A DNA stretch of 64,000 nt from Microcebus murinus (taxonomy: Eukaryota; Chordata; Mammalia; Primates; Cheirogaleidae), in the NCBI RefSeq assembly GCF_040939455.1, contig NC_134109.1, positions 74,553,001 to 74,617,000 of the forward strand, written 5' to 3'. This document shows, piece by piece, positions 38,601 through 48,550 of this stretch. Every line of letters begins with the position of its first letter. Within the stretch, counting starts at the first letter, position 1. The translations under genes and the position numbers were made by a program. The notes under the pieces are model-generated. The model was not told the DNA's origin. It worked only from the letters and a program-made list of their open reading frames with translations, and did not search any database.

Positions 38601-38840
38601 GGGGTCCAGCAACTCCAATGCTCTCTTGCCCAGAACAGGGCACTAATTTTTCTGGGTTACTTAAAAACTACTCTGAGTTTCAGATCCATTTTCCTGTCTT
38701 AATGATTCTGAAAATCAGCTATCAGTATCTAGCAAACAAAAATATAAAAATTGAGGCCAGGATGGTAGATAAGTTACTGAACCCTGTTGAGGGTGGGTAA
38801 TCACTTTGTGGTTCTCCCCATATACAGGTTAAATAAATCT
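35675..38840 (-). other. SCG5: SCG5 intron 2: AT-rich and repeat-poor DNA
   Basis: No exon is seen. At 37325-37620 a 'tttattgagcacatcatat...ctctactctcatagagtttatggtctat' block resembles the same ancient repeat class as 33665-33850. 36640-36950 is repeat-free, with a cluster of ccattg and taattaat motifs (36795-36809), and may be conserved non-coding sequence. Confidence 0.45.
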
Positions 38841-38846
38841 ATATGT

Positions 38847-38957
38847 CAAGAAGAAGAAGGAGGAGGAGAAGGAAAAGGAGAAGGAGCAGGAGGAGGGGGA
38901 GGAGGGGGAGGAGGAGGAGGAGAAGAAAGGAGGAGGAGGAGGAGGAGGGAAAAGGAG
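38847..38957. repeat. (GGA)n-rich purine tract
   Basis: About 110 bases of nearly pure gga/gaa triplets on the + strand. The plus frame through it reads as an Arg/Glu/Lys-rich string and is an artefact of the repeat. On the minus (SCG5) strand it is a pyrimidine tract. Confidence 0.9.
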
Positions 38958-39221
38958 AATTGAATACCTACCAACTCCCAAAATTGTACTTGGTTCTGAA
39001 TAGTTGTGGGCATTTTGTTGTACTGTTTGGATATTTTAGTTGTTTCCTTTTAGAATAAATCTCTGGTATCAATACCTTATCTTAATGTCATTTGAGTCTC
39101 CAAAATATTGTGCATAGAAAACAAAATCTGAGTTAATTGAGGTTTCCAATTATAGGAACAACTTACCCATATGGAATATGATTTTCCACATAGCATTCAG
39201 ATTACTGAAGCATCCCCTTTA

Positions 39222-39242
39222 AGATCAATATGTATTTATTTA
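39222..39242. repeat. L1 target-site duplication, 3' copy
   Basis: A 21-base sequence starting agatcaatatgtattta is identical to 44915-44935. The two copies bracket the L1 exactly, so they are the target duplication of its insertion. Confidence 0.93.
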
Positions 39243-39479
39243 TTTAATTTTATTTCAGCATATTATGGGGGCACAAATATTTAGGGTCACACATATTGCC
39301 TTTGCCCCATCCAAGTCAGGGCTTCAAGAGTGTCCATTCCCCAGACCGTGTGTGCCGCACCCATTAGGTGTGTATATACCCATCCCCTCCTCCCCACAAC
39401 CTGCCCGACACCCAATGAATGTTACTACTATCCGTGCACATAAATGTTGATCAGTTAAAATAAACTTGATGGTGAGCAC

Positions 39480-39604
39480 ATGTGGTGCTTATTTTTCCAT
39501 TCTTGTGATACTTCACTTAGTAGAATGGCTCCAGCTCTATCCAGGATAATACAAGAGGTACTAGATCACCATTGTTTTTTGTAGCTGAGTAGAACTCCAT
39601 GGTA

Positions 39605-39637
<33 letters not shown>

Positions 39638-42600
39638 CACATTTTATTAATCCACTCATGTATTGACGGGCTCTTGGGTTGTTTTCACATCTTTGTAATG
39701 GTGAATTGTGCTGCTATAAACATTCTAATGCAGATGTCGTTTTTTTATAGAATGTCTTTTTTTCCTTTGGGTAGATGCCCAGTAATAGGATTGCTAGATC
39801 AAATGGTAGTTCTATTTGTAGCTCTCTGAGGTATCTCCATATTGCTTTCCACAGAGGTTGAACTAGTTTGCAGTCCCACCAGCAGTGTAGGAGTTTTCCT
39901 ATCTCTCCGCATCCCTGCCAACATTTATTGTTTTGGGACTTTTTGATAAAGGCCATTCTCACTGGAGTTAAGTGATATCTCATTGTGGTTTTGATTTGCA
40001 TTTCCTTGATGATTAGAGATGTTGAACATTTTTCATGTTTGTTAGCTATTAGTCTATCTTCTTTTGAAAAGTTTCTGTGCATGTCCTTTGCCCACTTTTT
40101 GATGGGGTTGTTTGATTATTCTTGCTGATTTTTCTGAGTTCTATATAGATTGTAGTTATCAGATGTGTAGCATGCAAATATTTTCTCCCATTCTGTAGGT
40201 TGTCTGTTTGCTCTCGTGATAGGTTTCTTGGCTGTGCAGAAGCTTTTTAATTTGATCAGGTCCCATTTATTTATTTTTGTTGTCACTGTGATTGCCTTTG
40301 GGGTCTTCTTCAAAAACTCTTTGCCTAGGCCAATGTTTATAAGAGTTTTTCCAACATTTTCTTCTAGAATTCTTATAGTTTCATGCCTTAGGTTTAAGTC
40401 TGTTATCCACCATGAGTTGATTTTTGTGAGAGGTGAAAGATGGGAATCCTGTTTCAGTCTTCTACATGCGGCTATCCAGTTTTCCCAGCACCATTTATTG
40501 AATAAAGATTCTTTTCCCCAGTCTGTTTTTGTCTGTTTTGTCTGCTTTGTCAAAGATTAGATGGCTATATGAGGATGGTTTTATATCTGGGTTCTCAGTT
40601 CTGTTCCATATAGGTCTATGTCTCTGTTCTTCTGCCAGTGTCATACTGTTTTAGTTATTATAGCTTTGTAGCATAGTTTGAAGTCTGATAAATTGATGCC
40701 TCCCAATTTGTTCTTTTTGCTTAAGACTGCTTTTGCTATACAGGGTCTTCTCAGGTTCCATATGAAGTATAGAATTATTGTTTCTTGATCTGTGAAAAAT
40801 GATATTGGTATTCTAATAGGGATTGCATTGAATCTGTAGATCACTTTGAGTAGTATAGGCATTTTAACAATGTTGATTCTGCCGCCCCAGGAGCATGGTA
40901 TGGTTTTCCACCTGTTTACATCCTCTGCTATTTCCTTTCTCAGTGTTTTGTAGTTCTCCCTGTAGAGGTCTTTTAGCTCTTTAGTTGTATATTCCTAGGT
41001 ACTTTATTTTCTTTGTTGCTATTGTGAAGGGTGTTGAGTCTTTGATTTGGTTTTCAGTTTGACTGTTGTTGGCATATAGGAATGCTACCGATTTCTGTAC
41101 ATTGATTTTGTAACCTGAAACTTTGCTGAATTTGTTTATCAATTCCAGTAGTTTCATGGCAGAATCTTTGTGGTTTTCTAGATATAAGATCATATTGTCA
41201 GTGAAGAGAGATAGTTTGACCTCTTCTGCTCTTATTTGGATGCCCTTGATTTGCTTCTCTTATCTGATTGCTCTGGCTAGGACTTCCAGCACTATATTGA
41301 ATAGAAGTGGTGATAGAGAGCAACCTTGTCTGGTTCCAGTTCTAAATAGGAATGCTTTGAAGTTTTCTCCATTCAGTATGATGTTGGCTGTGGGTTTGTC
41401 ATATATGGCTTTTATCATTTTTAGGTAATACCCATCTATGCCTATTTTGTTAAGTGTTCTTATCATAAAAGGGTGTTGAATTTTGTCAAAGGCTTTTTCT
41501 GCATCTATGGAGAGCATCATTTGGTCTTTTTTTTTTTTTTTTTTTTTTGCTTCTATTTATGTGGTGAATTACATTTATAGCTTTGTATATGTTGAACCAT
41601 TCCTGAATCTCTGGGATGAAGCCTACTTGGTTGTGATGGATTATTTTCTTGACAAGCACCTGGATTCAATTGGCTAGGATTTTGTTGAGGATTTTTGCAT
41701 CAATATTCATAAGGGACAGGGGTCTGTAGTTTTCCTTTTTTGTTGCATCCTTTCCTGATTTTGAAATCAGGGTGATGCTGGCTTCATAAAACATTTAGGG
41801 AAGGACTCCTTCCTTCTTGATGTGGAATAATTTCTGCAGGATAGGCACCAGTTCTTCTTTGTAGGTCTGGTGAAATTTGGGTGTGAAACCATCTGATCTG
41901 GGACTTTTCTTTTTAGGAAGATTTTTTTATTGCTGCTTCAATTTCAGTACTTGATATTCATCTGTTCAGGAATTCTATTTCTTTCTCATTGATCCTAGGA
42001 AGGCTGTTTTTTTCTAAGAATTTGTCCATTTCCTTCACATTTTCAAGTTTATGTGCATATAGGTTTTTACAGTATTCATAGAGGATATTTAGTATTTCTG
42101 TGGTATCAGTTGTAATTTCTCCTTTTAGTTCCTTATTGAGCTTATTAGAGTACTTTCTTTTCTGCTTCTCATTAATCTAGCAAGAGGTGGGTCAATTTTA
42201 TTTATTTTTTTCAAAGAACCAACTTTTTGTTTTATTAATCTTCTGAATAGTTTTTTTGTTATCAGTTTCATTTAGTTCTTCTCTGACATTTGTTATTTCT
42301 TTTATTCTCCTGGGTTTGGAGTTGGTTTGTTCATCCTTTTCAGGTTTTTGAGACTATTCATTAGATTGTTGATTTGTGATCTTTCTGTCTTTTGGATGTA
42401 GGCTTTATGGACATAAATTTTCCTCTCATGAATGCTTTAGCTGTGTCCCACAGATTTTGATAACTTGTGTCTCCTTTATCATTTAGTTCAAAGAATCTTT
42501 TGATTTCATCTTAATTTCCTCCTTAACTCAATAATCATTCAGCAGAAGGTTGTTTAGTTTCCATTACTTTGTGTAGAGATGAGAGTTTCTATTGGAGTTG

Positions 42601-43345
42601 ATTTCTAATTTTATTCTACTGTGGTCTGAGAAGATGTATGGTATAATTTCTGATTTTTAAAATTTATTTAGATATGCTTCGTGGCCTAGGATAAGGTCAA
42701 TCTTAGAGAATGTCCCATGAGCTGATGAGAAAAATGTATATTCAGTGGTTTTGGGGTAGAATGTTCTGTAAATGTCAGTTGGACCCATTTGTTCTAGAGT
42801 TCTGTTTAAGTCCATTGTTTCTTTGTTTATTTTCTATTTGGAAGATCTGTTAGAGAGGTGTTAAAGTCTCCAGCTACTATGGTGTTGCTATTTATCATTT
42901 TGTTTAGATCAAGTAGGATTTGCTTTATGTATTTGGGTACACTTGAGTTAGGTGCTTAAATATTTAGAATTGTTATGTCTTCTTGTGGAATTATACCCTT
43001 CACCATTATATACTGACCCTTTCTGTCTTTCATTACTTTTGTTTATTTGAATACTAAATTATCTGAAATTAGAACTGTTATGCCAGCTTTCTTTTGGCTT
43101 CCATTTACAAGGAATATTGTTTTCAATCCCTTCGCCTTGTGTCTGAATGCATCTTTGTGGGTCAGATGTGTTTCCTGAAGACAGTGGATACTTGGTTTGT
43201 GTGTATTTATCAATTTGGCCAGCCTATGTCTCTTTAGTGGATAGTTCAAGCCATTCACATTCATTGAAAGAATTGACAAGTGACACAGGTTTCTATTCAT
43301 CCTGTTGAGTTGAGCTTTGTTGTTTTGTTTTCTCTCTTGAGCCAT
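39480..43345 (-). pseudogene. L1 ORF2 (endonuclease/reverse transcriptase), broken
   Basis: Several minus-strand fragments of one former ORF2 are visible in order. 43043-43345 is the N-terminal endonuclease start, with NVNGLN and LQETHL. 41260-41520 has the reverse-transcriptase blocks [13 protein letters not shown] and [14 protein letters not shown]. 40981-41205 contains [10 protein letters not shown] where active copies have FADD, then [13 protein letters not shown]. 39714-40082 carries the cysteine knuckle [10 protein letters not shown]...HCWWDC (C-x3-C-x7-H-x4-C). Frameshifts separate the pieces. The changed FxDD motif alone would abolish catalysis. The 3' boundary is approximate. Confidence 0.9.
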
Positions 43346-43384
43346 TGTGGTATCTGTCCTTTGACCTTTAGGTTTTGGATGATT

Positions 43385-44374
43385 TTACACTGGTGAGCAT
43401 TTATTGTGCCGATCCATGTGTAACATTGTTCTGAGTACTTCCTGGAGGTCAGGTCTTGTCTTGATGAATTCCCTCAGTCTTTGCTTTTCTGAGAAGGTCT
43501 TTACTTCTCCTTTATATAAGAAACTTAGTTTCACAAGGTACAAGATTCTAGGGTGGGCATTCTTCTGTTTGAGAAAAGTGAGAATGGGGCCCCAGTCTCT
43601 TCTGGCTTGAAAGGTCTCAGTTGAGGAATCTGCAGTTAGTCTGATGGGTTTTCCTTTGTAGATTACCTATGTCTTTTACCTTACAGCTTATAGAGGAGGG
43701 GCTCTTTTATGTTTATTTTGGCCAGTCTGATTACTATGTGTCACGGTGTTTTCCTCTTTGCAACGAATCTCCCAGGAGTCCTTTGATCTTCTTGTACTTG
43801 GATATCTAGACTTTTAGCAAGGCCGGGGAAATTTTCCTCCATTGCATCCTCAAATAGTTTATCCAACCCTTGTGTAGTTTTTTCTTCACTTTTTAGGGAT
43901 GTCTATAATTCTCATGTTAGGCCTTTTCACATAATCCCATATTTCTTGTAGGCTTTGCTCTTTTCTCTTATTTTTCTGCTCTATCTCTGCAACTGACTTA
44001 TTTAATTGAAATGTGTTATCCTCAATCCCTGAGATTCTTTATTCTGTTTGATCTGCCCTATTCTTGAGTCTTTCCACTGTGTTTTGTAATTCCTTGAATA
44101 AATTCTTCATTTCCAGAAGTTCTGTTTGATTTTTCATTAATATTTCAATTTCTTTAGTGAATTTTTCTTCAAAGTCCTGGATTTTTTTGTAGTATATTTG
44201 CATTGGATATCCATTTTCTCTTGTATATTGAGTTTTCTTACAATCCATGTTTGAAATTCTTCTTCTGTCATTTTCATGTTCTGAATTTGGTTGATATCCA
44301 TTGCTAGAGAGCTGGTGTTCCCCTTTGGGAGTGTGCTTTCCATTTGATTCTTTATACTTCCAGAGTTCTTTCAC
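43385..44374 (-). pseudogene. L1 ORF1 (RNA-binding chaperone), broken
   Basis: The N-terminal part (44039-44374) is open and ends in a heptad-rich, coiled-coil-like stretch (MKNLFKELQNTVERLKNRA). The C-terminal end can be read in another frame around 43385-43510 (KTFSEKQRLREFIKTRPDLQ), the usual end of L1 ORF1p, with a stop at 43385-43387. The middle is shifted in frame. About 40 bases separate it from the first ORF2 methionine. Confidence 0.85.
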
Positions 44375-44914
44375 TGATTCCTTCCCATTTGGAGCAGCTG
44401 TTGCTCCTTAACTTTGGATTTTCATTTAGATAATGACATGCCTAGTTTAGTCTCTGAGCCAGTAGGTGGTGCTTATGGGTGAGATTCAACCACACCCTGT
44501 GTGATGAGTCAATAAATGCAGTAAAAGGGCATGCAAATTGACCTCCCTGTCAGTAGGTGGTGCTTGGTGGGAGGAGCAACCTGCAATGTTGTTTTTGGGT
44601 CCTGTAACCAGTCTTGTTCCTTTGGAGAGGCACTCTAGTGCCTCAAGTGGTGGGTGGGGCTCTGGGACTTCCAGGTGTGTCCTTATTCTCTACCTCAGTG
44701 GAGACAGGTGGGAGAGTGAGGTTGGGCAGGGCCGGATTGCTCCTCAACTTCTTCCCGTGGAGTCTCCCGTAGTTTCAGGCACCCTTCCTTCTGACCTCCA
44801 TCTGATCTACGTTTGTTTGCCTGTTTGCTTTTTTCACCTTCATCTAAAATCTTTCTTTCTTGCAGAGACACTCTGGCTGGAGGCTTTTCTTGTCCACCAT
44901 CTTGTCTCCACTAG

Positions 44915-44935
44915 AGATCAATATGTATTTATTTA
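44915..44935. repeat. L1 target-site duplication, 5' copy
   Basis: Identical over 21 bases to 39222-39242; marks the 5' junction of the L1. Confidence 0.93.
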
Positions 44936-47489
44936 ATCAATCTAAGGAAAAATTTTACTATGAATTTTAGGTGAATACTTTAAACAGGAGCTTGAGAATA
45001 TGATTTTGCCTCTTCTTGATAATTCGGGAATATTATTGGGAATATCAATGACCTTATTGTGTTGTACAGCTACATACTATATTAAATGGTCCTGGCTGCT
45101 TTGATTTTTAAAGTTCTTTGCCTCCTCACTCCTTATAAGCTATTAATACACAAACAAATAAGTTGGGAATGTGCCTTGACCCTGCAAGTCTCTTCTGATT
45201 TCCTTTACCACACACATGTGGGGATCTTGTGAAGATACAGATTCTGATCCAAGCTGAAGGGTGGGGCCTGAGATTCTGCACCTCTAACAACCTCCCAGGG
45301 CGTGCTGATGCTGCTGGTCATGAACCCCACTTTCACTAGCAAGGGGCTAGAAAATGAGAGAGCCAGGTTTATTAGAATTACATATACAATGAGATTAAAT
45401 TAGCTCTGCAAGCATCCGTGTCACTCTTTCTTTATTAAATTTTCAACATCTAGTGAGGCTGCTAAGTGACTTCTTAAAAGTCACCCAGGGATTCAGATAA
45501 GGGAGCTATAGCTGAAGTTGAAATCCTTTTATTTAAGGTTTACTCTAACGAGGCATCTCTCACAATTCACAAGAAAAGGCTCCTGCTGCACCATTTCTTA
45601 TTCACATTAATTCTGTGGGATTAGAAGTAAATACCTCCCTTGGAGGCACAAGTGACATCCTCCATAGAGCCTGATGGCATCACACCACAATGCAAGAGCT
45701 CTCCTGGCTGGGCATGGTGGGGGCAGTTTTGATAGACTGGTCAAGATTGGTCAGAAAAGAAGAACATAGATGGGGCCAGCACCACTTCCCTACTCTTTCT
45801 TTTGGTAATGTTATGGTTTTGATAGTTTCAAGGTGCTTTCATATCCTTATTAAAAGCATTCTAATGAGGTCAGTAGGACAAGAATTACTGCTCATAATTA
45901 TAAGTGAGAAAGTGAGCCCTGGGAGAATGTTACTTGCCTAAAGCCACTCAGCAAGTCGGTGCCCTTTGGACTCCAGCAGGGTTTCCACTCCAAGATGGCA
46001 CAGGGAGAGCCATCAGGGCCTTACGCGACCCATTCATGGATACACTTCACAGGGGGTTTCGGTCAGCCTTCCAAAGATTAGCTCTAGCTCCAGTCAATAG
46101 TTGATAGAACAACCTGTCAGAATAACAGGCCTTTCATAGTTTCCAGCTCACTGAGAGGATCCAGAGTGCCAGTGACCATTACAGAGCCAGGCACCAGCAG
46201 AGTCACCGAGATGGGAAGCCAGCTCTTGTCCTGCTACTGTGGTTCCTTCAGGTCTTCGTGCCTGCCCCATGCCAGAGGGTTTGGAGCGTCCAGACAGAGC
46301 CCCTGCCCTGCAGACTCTGCCTCACATTTGGTAGCAAACAGCCTGACAAGCTCGCGGCCAGCAGAGCCTCCCCGGTGCCCTCCTGCGCCCACAGCCCCAG
46401 AGAGTCGTGCGACCGGGCATCGTGCTGGACAATAAAGGAGGATTGTGGCGGGGCAGCCTGGTGCCAAGGAACCAGTCACCCACCTCATAAAAGGGGAGTT
46501 CCGTGAGGAGAGTCTGGCAGGGAGCGGGCACTCTCGCCTGAATACCAGCCATTCAGCTGAAGGGAAGGGATCCAGCAGTTTTCACTTATGTTACCACAAA
46601 CAGCACATGCTAAAAATACACTGCGGTCTTGATACATCATACATACAAGCGAGGACCAGTTTTTCTTTTGTCAACGGTCTGGGTGACAGACGCAGCCAGA
46701 GAGGTTATTGCAGCAAACGCCTGGCCTCCTTTGTTTTTTCCCCTCAGACTCCCTGACAGCTGAAGGTGCAGGGCAGAGAGCACTGAGGCAAGGAGGAGAG
46801 AAGGTGGAGAAGGCAAAGGGCTCCCCAGGCTGGGCCAAGAGGAGCCTCAGGGCCCAGGAAGTCCCCAGGGCCCCGCTGAGGAAGGTCTGACTTGCACCAA
46901 AAGTTTGGTTTATTTCCATGACTTAAGGTAAACGCACGCACTTTTGCAAAAAGAGCAATCGCTGCTCCACAGTGATTGGAGGACTAATCAATCTGCTTCC
47001 TTACAAGCCGTGCCTGGGGTTTCTCCTGAGAACAGCATTCAGGCAGTGTCATCACACATTAGTGTCCCCACTGGACACTAAGAAGACAGAGGGAAGGAGA
47101 AAGGGCTGGAGAAGGATAAACAAGTTAGCCCTTAAATATGGGGGGGGGGGGGAGAAGCCTGAAAGAAATGGCCAACATAAGGGTGGGGTTTAAGATATTA
47201 GATATCTATCATCTATGCTTCTGCTTCTTGCAACCCAAGTAATTCAAGTGGGTAAAAGGAAGAAATGAAAAGAACTGAGTCATTTCTGTGCATGTCCTTC
47301 TTCAAAATTAATTCTGTGTATTAAGATTATTTTTTAAGATTATTAATTATTTTTTTTTGCTTTGATTTCTGGTGAGAAATGAGAATCCTAAAATTTAAAC
47401 GTATTTATGAAAAGCAACTATTTTCATATACTGAGCACCTACATACAAGAGAGCACCTTTTATACAAAGAAACTTTTCTAGCTTCTTCT
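44936..47489 (-). other. SCG5: SCG5 intron 2: MER5A, MIR and unique DNA
   Basis: 45215-45350 is a MER5A fossil ('agattctgatccaagctgaagggtggggcctgagattctgc', 'tcccagggcgtgctgatgctgctggtc'). 45835-45985 is a reversed MIR ('gaattactgctcataattataagtgagaaagtgag', 'ccactcagcaagtcgg'). 46160-46560 has more CpGs and GC than its surroundings but no exon. A 13-G run lies at 47140-47152. Confidence 0.6.
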
Positions 47490-47695
47490 TGTTAGGGTCC
47501 TGGAGTTCAAATCCACATTCTGCCACACACTCTGCGATTCTGATAGCCTCTCAGTTTCATAGGACCTCAGTTTCTACCTTTTTAACCATGGATAATATGC
47601 TTGTGGGAGGATCAAATCAGCTAGTCTACATAAAATGTTTACATCGTTGCCTAGTATGTATTAGCACTCAGTAAATGTCACCTGCTTTTATTATC
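47490..47695 (+). repeat. MIR SINE
   Basis: 'ctggagttcaaatccacattctgccacacactctgcgattc', 'gacctcagtttctacctttttaaccatggataata', and 'ttgcctagtatgtattagcactcagtaaatgtcacc' give the sense MIR order. Confidence 0.8.
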
Positions 47696-47851
47696 TAATC
47701 AACATTTCTTAACAGCACAATTAACAGAGCCTAAATTAATGATTTTACATATTTTTCATTCTGGTGATCACAGTGCTGTATTTGGGGTATCAAACAACAG
47801 GGGTTGAAGACAGTTGCATTTTTTATTAGCATCAGTGCCTAAAACTAAATA

Positions 47852-48550
47852 CAGCCACGTGTTGCTTAACAACGGGGAGAGATGCATTGTTAAGTGATTT
47901 CATCATTGTGCAAACACAGCGTGTACTTACACAAACCTGGACACTGTAGCCCACTACACTCCTAGGCTATAGGGTCTAGCCCTGCGGTCCCCAACCCCTG
48001 GGCTGCTGACTGGTACCAGTCTGTGGCCTGTTAGGAACTGGGCCACACAGCAGGAGGTGAGCGGCAGGCCAGCAAACTAGTGAAGCTTCGTCTGTATTTA
48101 CAGCCATTCCCTGTGGCTATCATCACTGCCTGAGCTCTGCCTCCTGTCAGATCCGCGGTGGCACTAGATTCTCATAGGAGTTTGAACCCTACTGTAAACT
48201 GTGCATGTGAGGGATCTAGGTTGTGTGCTCCTTATGAGAATCTAATGCCTGCCTCACGCCCCCTCCACACCCCCACCAGTGAAAAACATGTCTTCCGTGA
48301 AGCCAGTCCCTGGTTCCAAAAAGCTTGGGGACTGCTGGTCTAGCCTATTGCTCCTAGGCTACAAATCTGTACAGCACGTAACTGCATTGAATACTGTAGG
48401 CAACTGTAACACAACGGAGAGTATTAGTGTATCTAAACATACCCAAATAGAGAAGAGGTACAGTAAAAATAAGTTATTATCATCTTATGGGACCACCATC
48501 ATCTATGTGGTCTGCTGTTGGCGGAGATGCCATTATGAGACACATGACTG
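47852..48550 (+). mobile_element. MER2 (Tigger/mariner-like) DNA element, split by MER1
   Basis: Both halves of a MER2 are visible: 47852-47981 ('cacgtgttgcttaacaacggggagagatgc', 'acacaaacctggacactgtagcccactacactcctaggctat') and 48346-48550 ('tattgctcctaggctacaaatctgtacagcacgtaactg', 'cttatgggaccaccatcatctatgtgg', ending 'cacatgactg'). The terminal CAG.../...CTG ends are flanked by TA on both sides (47850-47851 and 48551-48552), the expected duplication for this superfamily. Non-autonomous and non-coding. Confidence 0.92.
47982..48337 (+). mobile_element. MER1-type hAT-Charlie element nested in MER2
   Basis: Starts 'ctgcggtccccaacccctggg' and ends 'cttggggactgctg', forming the inverted ends of a MER1 element. 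Internal blocks include 'cctgttaggaactgggccacacagcaggagg' and 'gcactagattctcataggag'. The 8-bp duplication gtctagcc is perfect on both sides (47974-47981 and 48338-48345). No transposase is encoded. Confidence 0.93.

Larger units (their letters stand above)
39243..44914 (-). mobile_element. L1 LINE retrotransposon, near full length, inactive
   Basis: About 5.7 kb on the minus strand, the same orientation as SCG5. The 5' end reads ctagtggagacaagatggtgg-like at 44914, then a 5' UTR of about 540 bases (44375-44914), ORF1 and ORF2 remnants, and a 3' UTR ending at a degenerate A-rich tail near 39243. A perfect 21-bp target duplication flanks it. (TG)n(TA)n at 39604-39637 and a poly-T of 20-odd bases near 41530-41550 are internal. 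The 3' UTR is of a strepsirrhine type that I do not recognise as human L1PA or L1PB. Frameshifts and stops break both reading frames, so it cannot move by itself. Confidence 0.93.

Noticed and set aside
38843..39058. Plus frame starting with an Arg-rich string followed by Glu-rich residues
   Set aside because: Pure translation of the (GGA)n purine tract.
40216..41677. Plus-strand open frames inside the L1 (40216-40560, 41123-41428, 41483-41677)
   Set aside because: They are antisense shadows of L1 ORF2 on the minus strand.
44538..44936. Plus frame of 132 codons
   Set aside because: Antisense of the L1 5' UTR; no protein-like features.
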